The notes under the pieces: model-generated
Database searches by the model: none
The model's input: only the letters and a program-made list of their open reading frames with translations
What the model was told of the DNA's origin: nothing
From: an uncultured Flavobacteriaceae bacterium
GTDB lineage: Bacteria > Bacteroidota > Bacteroidia > Flavobacteriales > Flavobacteriaceae
Length of the DNA: 64,000 bases
Assembly (NCBI GenBank): GCA_947494205.1
Contig: CANLUH010000016.1
Span: 1-64,000 of the forward strand
Direction: 5' to 3'
Program-made: the position numbers and the translations under genes
Part shown: positions 1-7,458 of the stretch, piece after piece
Layout of the letters: every line of letters begins with the position of its first letter
How positions within the stretch are numbered: the stretch's first letter is position 1

Positions 1-84
1 TGGTTAGTGGTTAGTGGTTAGTGGTTAGTGGTTAGTGGTTAGTGGTTAGTGGTTAGTGGTTAGTGGTTAGTGGTTAGTGGTTAG
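1..84. repeat. 12 perfect copies of a 7-bp tandem repeat (TGGTTAG)
   Basis: The window opens inside a perfect array of the heptamer TGGTTAG, 12 uninterrupted copies; the array may continue to the left. It contains no gene. Perfect identity of the copies points to recent slippage. A second heptamer array (ATAGCCA) lies at 17861-17909. Confidence 0.95.
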
Positions 85-576
85 AAATAATAAAAAACCA
101 TTTTACTTTAACGACATTAGAGTATAAAATATATTCAATAATATAAATTCATTTTAAACTCTATTTGAGACATTGGATTTCTTTTCTGCTTTCGCAGGAA
201 TGACAAGCTAAGTTTAATTATAAGATCGAATATTTTTTCAGTTTATCTATCTATTAACATTTCATAATTATTTACTAAATACATTTACTTTTAAACGAAC
301 CGTTTGATACTTGTACATGCGTTAAGGATTGAAAGGTTTGTTTGAGCTCTTTTTTGACTTTTATAATTGTTATTTAATGGTTTAAAAACATTATTATTTC
401 TAAAAACTGAATTAAAACTCGATATTTACTCACAAAAAAAGCGAGCCTTGAAAGCCTGACAATCTGTAGCTTAAGCGAAAGATTGGAACGCCCTTAAAAA
501 TATTTTATTAAAATAGTGTAACTTCTTTTATTTTTATGCTACTTACATGTATAACCAAACCATCGATACTGAATAA
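85..576. other. Gene-free region upstream of the sigma factor
   Basis: About 490 bases without a credible ORF. It holds a short imperfect palindrome (169-204) and a small hairpin-containing segment (about 441-490). The rest is AT-rich sequence in which I see nothing further. Confidence 0.6.
169..204. repeat. Short dispersed-repeat-like palindrome around CTGCTTTCGCAG
   Basis: On the minus strand this reads GTCATTCCTGCGAAAGCAG followed by AAAAGAAATCCAATGTC. It contains a hairpin (CTGC-TTTC-GCAG). I recall near-identical intergenic motifs as dispersed repeats in many Bacteroidota genomes. Only one copy is apparent here, so the repeat status rests on memory, not on this window. Confidence 0.4.
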
Positions 577-1071
577 TTGAATAAAGAACTTGAACATAAT
601 TTTGTTGAATTACTAGAGAAGCATCAGAACATTGTACATAAGGTTTGCCGATTGTACACAAATAATTATGATGCTCATAATGATTTATTCCAAGAAATTA
701 CGATACAGCTCTGGAGAGCGTTTCCTAAGTTTCGTGGGGATTCAAAATTTAGTACATGGATGTATCGTGTGGGGTTAAATACCGCTATTACTCTGTACCG
801 CAAATCTAAGCGGTCTATAAGAACTCAGGAATTTGATAGTGTTCAGTTTAAGATTTCGGCTGAAGATTATGATGATACCGAGGAGGAACAGTTAAAGTTA
901 TTATACAAAGCTGTGCACCAATTAAACGACATAGAAAAAGCGCTTGTTTTTCTGTATTTAGAAGACAAGAACTATAAAGAAATAAGTGAAACAATGGGGA
1001 TTACTGAGGTTAATGCACGTGTGAAAATGAACCGAGTGAAGACCAAATTAAGAACCATTTTAAATCCGTAA
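577..1071 (+). CDS. ECF-type RNA polymerase sigma factor
   Basis: A 164-residue sigma-70 family factor of extracytoplasmic-function size. Region 2 is visible at about residues 25-70 (DLFQEITIQLWRAF, then FSTWMYRVGLNTA), and region 4 with its helix-turn-helix at about 115-160 (YKEISETMGITEVNARV). It should direct RNA polymerase to a small regulon. The start is a TTG: the codon just before it is a TAA stop in the same frame and the first internal Met is far into region 2, so no ATG start is possible. The next gene begins 4 bases after the stop and encodes a four-helix membrane protein, the usual place for an anti-sigma or sensor partner, although that protein shows no recognisable zinc anti-sigma motif. 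Confidence 0.93.
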   Translation: MNKELEHNFVELLEKHQNIVHKVCRLYTNNYDAHNDLFQEITIQLWRAFPKFRGDSKFSTWMYRVGLNTAITLYRKSKRSIRTQEFDSVQFKISAEDYDDTEEEQLKLLYKAVHQLNDIEKALVFLYLEDKNYKEISETMGITEVNARVKMNRVKTKLRTILNP

Positions 1072-1075
1072 CATT

Positions 1076-1708
1076 ATGGATGAATTAGAATTATTAAAAA
1101 AACACTGGCAAAAAGATGCCGTAGACGATAAGCAATTAACGTCTAAGCAGATTTACCCAATGCTACTAAAAAAATCATCGTCTATTGTAAAAACTCTATT
1201 TTACATTAGTATTGCAGAGCTTCTATTTTGGATAGCTCTTAGCTCCTTACCTCTAGTATCGTCTAGCTACCAAGAAAAAGTAGAACATGCCGCCATTAAT
1301 GGCCCTTTAATGACCTCTCTTACTGTATTTACGTTTGTAGTTATTGCTATTTTTATTTTTTTATTATTTAAAGCGCATAGAAATATCTCTGTAACTGATA
1401 GCGCTAAAAAATTAATGGAAAGCATTATTAAAACACGTAAAATAATTAAATATTACGTGTTATATAATTTAATTATGGTACCCATTTCTATGCTATTGGC
1501 ATTGTATTATATTACTAAAGAAGATAGTGAGATTGCCGAAAAAATTGCTCATTTTACAACACCACAGCTATTAGTTGGCTTAGGTATATTCTTAGTCTTT
1601 ACCATAGTATTTGTAGTAATCATCTGGTTATTTTATAAGCTTATTTATGGTATTTTAATGAAGCGTTTAAATAGAAACTACGAAGAGCTTAAAAAACTAG
1701 AAGCCTAG
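1076..1708 (+). CDS. Four-helix membrane protein, probable partner of the ECF sigma factor
   Basis: A 210-residue protein with a cytoplasmic-looking N-terminus of about 38 residues and four hydrophobic segments at roughly 39-60, 80-98, 123-144 and 164-192, ending in a charged tail. It lies 4 bases behind the sigma factor and is surely co-transcribed. That position suggests a membrane sensor or anti-sigma role, but this is inference from context: no HxxxCxxC zinc motif or known anti-sigma domain is visible. Similar sigma-plus-membrane-protein pairs are common in Flavobacteriia. Confidence 0.8.
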   Translation: MDELELLKKHWQKDAVDDKQLTSKQIYPMLLKKSSSIVKTLFYISIAELLFWIALSSLPLVSSSYQEKVEHAAINGPLMTSLTVFTFVVIAIFIFLLFKAHRNISVTDSAKKLMESIIKTRKIIKYYVLYNLIMVPISMLLALYYITKEDSEIAEKIAHFTTPQLLVGLGIFLVFTIVFVVIIWLFYKLIYGILMKRLNRNYEELKKLEA

Positions 1709-1770
1709 ATAACACCATTTTATTTTAATTCCTTTTAATTTATATTATTATAAAAAGTACAACTTTTTAT

Positions 1771-2172
1771 GTGGGCGAGAACACCATAAATTTTACTAAC
1801 GATTGGAATGGAAATGAGTCGGTTATTTTAAATAACGAAGTCGTTTCTGCACAGTTTTCATGGTTTGGAACGTCTCATGTATTTACTTTAGAGCATAATG
1901 GTGTACTACAAACAATAACAGTAAAATCTGGTGTAAGTTTTACTCGTAGTATTGTTGTTAAACTTTATATAGCTGATGCTCTAGTTGAGACTAAGTATAT
2001 GGGGTTATCTATAGGTAATTCTACCTCAACAAAAAACACTTATTTAATTATAGGCGTTATGTATATTATTTTGTCTTTAACAGTATTTAGTAAGTTCTTT
2101 TTACCTATTGGTATTGTCTTTTTTGTTCTAGGCTTAACTAATACTAACGAAGAAACATCTTGTAATTTGTAA
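1771..2172 (+). CDS. Hypothetical protein with C-terminal membrane segments
   Basis: A 133-residue protein starting at GTG; the overlapping ATG at 1769 is in another frame. The first 90 residues look beta-rich and soluble (many V, T, S, F and N). The C-terminal 40 contain one or two strongly hydrophobic stretches (YLIIGVMYIILSLTVF, then FFLPIGIVFFVLGL), so it is probably a tail-anchored membrane protein. I do not recognise the family. It lies 62 bases downstream of the sigma operon and may be transcribed with it. Confidence 0.65.
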   Translation: MGENTINFTNDWNGNESVILNNEVVSAQFSWFGTSHVFTLEHNGVLQTITVKSGVSFTRSIVVKLYIADALVETKYMGLSIGNSTSTKNTYLIIGVMYIILSLTVFSKFFLPIGIVFFVLGLTNTNEETSCNL

Positions 2173-2216
2173 TACAGAAAACGACATTAAACGTTTAGAA
2201 TAGACTTAATTGTCGT

Positions 2217-3020
2217 TTAGCTTAGCCACTCGCGTTGTTTATTCAACTCTTCTTGCGCTGCTAATTCTTCTTTAGAAATAACTTTTAAAAATGAAGGATG
2301 TTGTTCTATAGCGTATTCTATTTTTTCTACAATTTCGGCAATAGTTTCATTATCGTAATCAATTTTTAAAGGCGCTTTTATTTCGAAGCTTTGGTATACG
2401 TTTTTCTTTTTAATACGTAGTCCTTTTTTATCGAACGAGCGTCTAAAACCATCTATTACAATAGGTACAACAATAGGTTTATAGCGTTTTATAATATGCG
2501 CAGTTCCTTTTCTAATAGGTTTAAATGGTGTTGTGGTACCTTGTGGGAAAGTAATTACCCAACCATCGTCTAGCGCTTTACTTATGTTAGAGATGTCACT
2601 CATTTTAACTTGTCGGTTAACATCTTTTCCTTCGCTTCTCCATGTACGCTCTATACTTATAGAACCAACATAGGCTAAAATTTTTGGTAGCAATCCAGAT
2701 TTCATAGTTTCCTTAGCTGCTACATAATACATGTTTAACTTAGGATTCCATAAATAGCCAACATTTTTAATATTATCGTCTCTTCCACTTAAACTAGCAT
2801 TAAACACATGAAACATAGCGACTACATCTGCAAAATAAGTTTGGTGATTGGAAATAAATAAAACGTTAGTCTCTGGTAAGTCTTTTATAATTTCTGACCC
2901 CTCTATTTGTAAATCGTTAAATCCACGAAAGCGACGGTGCGATAGCCCACCTAAGATTCTGATGAGCCATTTTTTAATGAAAAGATTATGTCCGAAAGGA
3001 TTTTTTGTAAATAATCCCAT
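2217..3020 (-). CDS. 1-acyl-sn-glycerol-3-phosphate acyltransferase family (PlsC-like)
   Basis: A 267-residue membrane-associated acyltransferase of the PlsC/LPLAT family, which transfers fatty acyl groups to lysophosphatidate or related lipids. The catalytic HX4D motif is NHQTYFAD (H59, D64). The acceptor-binding block III is FPQGTTT at 158-164, where the canonical form is FPEGTRS, so the usual Glu is Gln and the Arg is Thr. That may mean a changed acceptor, for example an ornithine- or amino-lipid pathway, but this is inference. It stands alone, facing the sigma operon tail to tail, with the Nudix gene behind it on the same strand. Confidence 0.88.
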   Translation of the reverse strand: MGLFTKNPFGHNLFIKKWLIRILGGLSHRRFRGFNDLQIEGSEIIKDLPETNVLFISNHQTYFADVVAMFHVFNASLSGRDDNIKNVGYLWNPKLNMYYVAAKETMKSGLLPKILAYVGSISIERTWRSEGKDVNRQVKMSDISNISKALDDGWVITFPQGTTTPFKPIRKGTAHIIKRYKPIVVPIVIDGFRRSFDKKGLRIKKKNVYQSFEIKAPLKIDYDNETIAEIVEKIEYAIEQHPSFLKVISKEELAAQEELNKQREWLS

Positions 3021-3151
3021 AGATTTTTTAATAGTTTAATAATTATATTACTCTAATTTGGCTACTGTAACTATTATAGTTCATGTACTTACTTCATATT
3101 ACGCTAATTCCAAATTATAGTACTGTTGCAAATGTAAAAAAACAGAACTAG

Positions 3152-3790
3152 TTAATGCACTGTTTTTAATAAGTCTTTTATTTCACTAAGCATCATTGCT
3201 GTAGCGCCCCACACTAAATGGTTGTTTAAATTATAGGCTGGCACTTCTACTTTTATATTCTTAGCAGTTGTAACTGTTTTAGTTACTACATTATCTTCGT
3301 TTAAAAAGTCGCTTAATTTTACTTCTAAAAGCGCTTCTACCTCAGCGTCTTGTTTTACAAATTTTGGGGTTATGTTGGAGATTCCCATGTAGGGTTGAAC
3401 AAAAAAATTACTCGGTGGAATATAAATTTGTGTCATTTCTTTTAAAACTGTTACAGTATCTATAGCAACACCAACTTCCTCATTTGCCTCTCTTAGTGCT
3501 GCTTCTTCTAATGTTTCGTTTGCTTCTAATTTTCCTCCTGGAAATCCTACTTGTGCAGAGTGTACACCTTTATAGGTTTTACGTAGTATTAAAATAATAT
3601 GAGTTTCGTTTGTTTCATCTGGATAAAACAAAGCCAAAACGGCAGACTTTTTTGCTGTTTTTATTAACTCCTTTTGCTTGCTCACAAGATCAGCTCTGTA
3701 AGGTGGCGACATTTTAAACTGTGACGCTTCTGCAGGGAGTGGAGCATTTTCTATGCCTTCTATAGATTTAACAAACGTATTAAAATTCAT
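3152..3790 (-). CDS. Nudix hydrolase, CoA pyrophosphatase-like (NudL type)
   Basis: A 212-residue Nudix protein. The full Nudix box GX5EX7REUXEEXGU runs from G86 to G107 (GGKLEANE ... REANEEVG). The preceding FPGGK stretch and the HSAQVGFPGG lead-in match the CoA-diphosphatase branch (NudL/YeaB), which cleaves CoA to phosphopantetheine and 3',5'-ADP. It begins 131 bases upstream of the acyltransferase start, and both act around acyl-CoA chemistry, but a shared transcript is not certain. The tail WGATAMMLSEI is also typical of the branch. Confidence 0.9.
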   Translation of the reverse strand: MNFNTFVKSIEGIENAPLPAEASQFKMSPPYRADLVSKQKELIKTAKKSAVLALFYPDETNETHIILILRKTYKGVHSAQVGFPGGKLEANETLEEAALREANEEVGVAIDTVTVLKEMTQIYIPPSNFFVQPYMGISNITPKFVKQDAEVEALLEVKLSDFLNEDNVVTKTVTTAKNIKVEVPAYNLNNHLVWGATAMMLSEIKDLLKTVH

Positions 3791-4009
3791 ATTTATGCGT
3801 TAAACAATGTAAAATATTAGTCATTCAATTTTATATAAATATACACATAAATTGTGTATTTCTTTTCGCACATAATTACGATAAGTGTAATAAAACACAC
3901 AAAAATCAAAAAGTTATTAACTCGAAAACGTTGTAGTAAGCATAGTGATTAAAAAAAGCGTTAATTAATTCCTACTTTCATAATCTACTAATTTAAAAAC
4001 CCTCAAAAA

Positions 4010-6112
4010 ATGAAAGTAACAAACCCTCATTTTTACAAAAAATCAGCAACTACTTCCCTACTCGTTTGCTCGCTTTTTTTAGCCTCTTTATTAAGTATAA
4101 AGAGTAATGCACAACAAGCTAACGACGACCGCGTTATGCTACAAGGATTCTACTGGGAGTCTGCAGCCAATAATCCAGACAATTGGTACAATATTGTTTC
4201 TAATTTAAGTCAGGAAATATCAGATATTGGTATAGACCTAATTTGGCTACCACCGCCAAGTGATGCTGGTTCTTTAGAAGGTTATTTACCAAGAGAATTC
4301 AACAATTTCAGTAATAGTTATGGTAGTTTAACAGACCACCAAAACATGTTAAACAATCTTAATAGCAAAGGCATTGAACCTATTGCAGACATTGTTATTA
4401 ACCATAGAGTTGGTTCTACAAATTATGTAGATTTCACCAACCCCACTTGGCCTACAGATGCTATTACTTCTAATGATGAAGTTTGGAGTGTACCCGAATA
4501 TTTTAACACTTTCCCCCGTGGGAATAATGATACAGGTACATCGTACGAAGCTGCACGAGATATTGATCATACCAAAACGTATGTACAGAATAGTATTATT
4601 CAGTTTTTAAATAACCTTAAAGCATTAGGTTATAAAGGCTGGCGTTATGATTTTGTTCATGGCTTCGACACCTATTATTTCACTTTGTATAATAATGCGA
4701 CAAACCCAACGTATTCGGTAGGTGAAAACTACACTTCTAATAAACAGGTAATACAGGATTGGATTGACAACACAGGATCAGCCGCTTTCGACTTCCCTAC
4801 TTATTTTACTTTAAAGTCTGTAGTAAGAGATAATAACTATTCGTACTTAAACAATAACGGTAGTGCGTCTGGTGGTATTGGTTGGGATCCTAAAAACAAT
4901 ACAACTTTTGTAGAAAACCATGACACACCACGATACGATTTACCTAATAATGTTTTAAATGCTGGTAATGTTGCACAAACCTATGCCTATTTATTAACGC
5001 ATCCTGGTGTACCCTGTATTTACTGGCCACATTTATTTGATTGGGGAAACACTGTAAAAACAGAAATTACAGATCTTGTTGGCATTAGAAAAGCTGCGGG
5101 TATACACAGCCAAAGTAACCTAACGATAGAAACGGCTCAAAATGGTGTTTACGCAGCTATTATTAACGGTGACAATTATGATGTTGCTATGAAAATGGGA
5201 CCTAACGACTGGAGTCCTCAAGGTAATGGTTGGACTTTAGCTGCTTCTGGAAACAACTATGCCGTTTGGACCAAAACAACGGTTACACCTAACCCGGATA
5301 CGTTTACTGTTTTTGTACAAAATTATAGTACTATTTACAGCTGGGACGCTAATTTGAATGCCACTAATGGCGGCTGGCCAGGAAATACTTTAACCGATTT
5401 AGGTAATGGTTGGTTCTCTGCAACAGTTTCGGGTACGTGTTCTAATATCATTTTTAGTAATAATGGTGCGAACCAAACTGCAGACCTTTATACATGCAAC
5501 AATACGCCTTACTATTACCAAGGGAATTGGTATGCAAATGACCCTACTGGAAATAATAACACAAATTCATTTACAGTATACGTACAAGGTTATTCTCATG
5601 TGTATACTTGGGATGATAATTTAAATGCAACTAACGGTAATTGGCCTGGTGCTACATTAGAAAGTGCTGGTAATGGTTATGTCTCTAAAACTGTAACAGG
5701 AAATTGCTCTAACGTTATTTTTAGTAATAACGGCAGTAACCAAACAGCTGACCTTTATACTTGTAGCGACAAACCTTATTTTTATAATAACACATGGCAT
5801 AGTAATCCTGCGAGTTCTAGATTACAAAATACTGCTTTAGAAGCTATAATGGCTAAATCTATACGTATAGCACCAAATCCTATTAGTAATACTACAGAAA
5901 TAACACTAGAAATAACTACTGAAGAAACACCTGTATCTATTACGTTAACAGGGCTTCGTGGTACTAGACATTCTGTTTTTAATGGTGTATTAAAAAAGGG
6001 AATACACCATATTAAATTAAACACTGACAACTATAGTCTACAACCTGCGTTGTATTTATGTCAAATAAACATCAATGGTAACATTACGAATAAGAAGCTT
6101 ATGAAGTTGTAA
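4010..6112 (+). CDS. Secreted GH13 alpha-amylase with two starch-binding modules and T9SS tail
   Basis: A 700-residue secreted enzyme cleaving internal alpha-1,4 bonds of starch. A signal peptide covers about residues 1-34 (ends SNAQQ). The catalytic barrel at about 40-425 shows all four GH13 regions: DIVINH (127-132), the nucleophile in WRYDF (D214), the acid/base in VGEN (E239) and ENHD (D305). Two homologous modules at about 431-508 and 519-598, both with a TWD/SWD-xNLNATNG-xWPG core, resemble CBM26-type starch-binding domains and look like a tandem duplication. Residues about 612-700 form a type A T9SS sorting domain ending in a basic tail. No Sus transporter genes flank it, so it appears to be a stand-alone extracellular amylase. 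Confidence 0.95.
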   Translation: MKVTNPHFYKKSATTSLLVCSLFLASLLSIKSNAQQANDDRVMLQGFYWESAANNPDNWYNIVSNLSQEISDIGIDLIWLPPPSDAGSLEGYLPREFNNFSNSYGSLTDHQNMLNNLNSKGIEPIADIVINHRVGSTNYVDFTNPTWPTDAITSNDEVWSVPEYFNTFPRGNNDTGTSYEAARDIDHTKTYVQNSIIQFLNNLKALGYKGWRYDFVHGFDTYYFTLYNNATNPTYSVGENYTSNKQVIQDWIDNTGSAAFDFPTYFTLKSVVRDNNYSYLNNNGSASGGIGWDPKNNTTFVENHDTPRYDLPNNVLNAGNVAQTYAYLLTHPGVPCIYWPHLFDWGNTVKTEITDLVGIRKAAGIHSQSNLTIETAQNGVYAAIINGDNYDVAMKMGPNDWSPQGNGWTLAASGNNYAVWTKTTVTPNPDTFTVFVQNYSTIYSWDANLNATNGGWPGNTLTDLGNGWFSATVSGTCSNIIFSNNGANQTADLYTCNNTPYYYQGNWYANDPTGNNNTNSFTVYVQGYSHVYTWDDNLNATNGNWPGATLESAGNGYVSKTVTGNCSNVIFSNNGSNQTADLYTCSDKPYFYNNTWHSNPASSRLQNTALEAIMAKSIRIAPNPISNTTEITLEITTEETPVSITLTGLRGTRHSVFNGVLKKGIHHIKLNTDNYSLQPALYLCQININGNITNKKLMKL

Positions 6113-6130
6113 ACAATCTAGTTTACTTAT

Positions 6131-6270
6131 AAAAGGGTGATCTGAAAAGTCATTATAATTCACTTTGTCAAGTTTTGAGGGTGTCGAAACTGATATTGAT
6201 TATCAATAAGATAAAATATTTCGACAAGCTCAATATGACATAGAACTATACTTTTCAGACCACCTCTTTT
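6131..6270. mobile_element. MITE-like inverted-repeat element, copy A
   Basis: A 140-base non-coding element with imperfect terminal inverted repeats of about 20 bases: AAAAGGGTGATCTGAAAAGT (6131-6150) and the complement of 6250-6270. It has an internal self-complementary core (GTGTCGAAA ... TTTCGACA). It is clearly homologous, in opposite orientation, to 11418-11549. No transposase is encoded. It sits in the 3' region between the amylase and the cyclophilin gene. Confidence 0.75.
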
Positions 6271-6331
6271 ATTTTGTATTATTATCAAATGACTTAACAT
6301 TTTTACAGGAAAATAAATACAGTGCTTTTTT

Positions 6332-6339
6332 TATCTTTG
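6332..6339 (+). promoter_or_regulatory. Probable -7 box (TATCTTTG) of the cyclophilin gene
   Basis: TATCTTTG matches the Bacteroidota TAnnTTTG -7 element and lies 20 bases before the ATG at 6359. A clear -33 TTTG partner is not obvious. Confidence 0.6.
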
Positions 6340-6358
6340 CGCATACAAAATCTATTTT

Positions 6359-7072
6359 ATGCGCGTATTCCTAACGTTATGTTTAACATTACTTTTTATG
6401 AGTTGTAATGACACCAAACCAACTCCTAAAAAAAAGACTGTTGTTAAAACCGAAGTCAAACAAAAAAAAGAAACGCCTAAAGTTATTGCAATTGATAGTT
6501 CTAAATTAACATTAGAAGAACGCTTTTTACCTTTAAATGATGATAACGCAATGGATTTCTTTTTGGAATACGAAAAGGAACATAAAGAGAATAAAGTGCG
6601 TATTTATACTAGCTTTGGTAACATCGAATTACTTTTATTTGATAAAATTAAATTTCACCGTGCTAATTTTATTTTTCTAGTAAAGAATAAAGTCTTCGAT
6701 GGCACACAGTTTCATCGTGTGGTTAAAGATTTTGTAATACAAGGCGGAAGCTCGGACAGTAAAAAAATAGTTAGAAAAAGACGAAAAATCGGTAGTTATT
6801 TGCTACCTCCAGATGCCAAAAGAGGATTTAAACACCATCGTGGCGTTATTTCTATACCAAGTAGTGAAATTGAAAATGCTTATAAATTAGCCTCGCCTTT
6901 CGAGTTTTTTATAACAGTAACCAACCAATACCATTTAGATAATGAATATACCGTTTTTGGTAAAGTTACTAAAGGCATGGACGTTGTAGATATCATTTCG
7001 CAACAAGAAACCGATGCTGGCGATTGGCCAAAACATAATGTTTATATTACTAAGGTTGAAGTTATAGAGTAA
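6359..7072 (+). CDS. Peptidyl-prolyl cis-trans isomerase, cyclophilin type (lipoprotein)
   Basis: A 237-residue lipoprotein: the signal ends in LLFMSC with the lipid-anchored Cys at 16, followed by a Lys/Thr-rich linker. The cyclophilin fold fills about residues 78-237, with the substrate-site block FHRVVKDFVIQGG (near residue 120) and the late FGKVTKGMDVVD block. It should catalyse proline isomerisation during folding of periplasmic proteins, attached to a membrane. It is transcribed alone from its own promoter. Confidence 0.92.
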   Translation: MRVFLTLCLTLLFMSCNDTKPTPKKKTVVKTEVKQKKETPKVIAIDSSKLTLEERFLPLNDDNAMDFFLEYEKEHKENKVRIYTSFGNIELLLFDKIKFHRANFIFLVKNKVFDGTQFHRVVKDFVIQGGSSDSKKIVRKRRKIGSYLLPPDAKRGFKHHRGVISIPSSEIENAYKLASPFEFFITVTNQYHLDNEYTVFGKVTKGMDVVDIISQQETDAGDWPKHNVYITKVEVIE

Positions 7073-7095
7073 TCGTCTTTTAGTATCTTTAGATA

Positions 7096-7173
7096 ATGAA
7101 ACCTTTTTTAAAACTCTTCTTTATTATCTTTTTGTTAGATATTTTAATTGGATTTATTTTAGCACTTATCTAG
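7096..7173 (+). CDS. Possible 25-residue hydrophobic micro-protein
   Basis: An ATG-to-TAG ORF of 25 codons just downstream of the cyclophilin gene, encoding MKPFLKLFFIIFLLDILIGF and five more residues: one basic N-terminus and one transmembrane-length helix with a central Asp. The composition is that of real small membrane proteins, but the ORF is too short for coding statistics. Confidence 0.3.
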   Translation: MKPFLKLFFIIFLLDILIGFILALI

Positions 7174-7458
7174 CAAGAAACTTCCAGCATTAATTATATT
7201 TTCTCCTTTTAAAACCTCATTATTTCTATTCCATTAAGTTTTATTAGTAAAGATTACCCTTATTATGCTAATGGGTAAAACCTATTTATAATAATGTTAG
7301 TTTTAATTAATACATTTTTGCAATCCCTTTTCATTTATTTAATTTGGAAATTCTTAAGAAAACACAAAGCCTAATAACACTCCAAAAATTTATGATTTCA
7401 TTATCAAGTCTAAAGACTCAAATTCATTATCTTACTGCATCCAAAAATAAGACTAATT
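7174..7458. other. Intergenic region before the M3 peptidase
   Basis: No conventional gene. A second tiny hydrophobic ORF (7294-7374, 26 codons, MLVLINTFLQ...KFLRKHKA) is present and may be chance. I see no terminator hairpin or repeat here. Confidence 0.4.

Noticed and set aside
1-84. CRISPR array
   Set aside because: Units are 7 bases with no spacers and no cas genes; it is a simple satellite. The same holds for 17861-17909 and 27572-27610.
3900-4009. LacI-type operator (around CGAAAACGTTG) upstream of the amylase
   Set aside because: Only the central AACGTT is symmetric; the outer half-sites do not match.
4349-4570. Antisense ORF inside the amylase gene
   Set aside because: It is a shadow of the strongly supported GH13 frame; the same applies to the other ORFs lying opposite clear genes.
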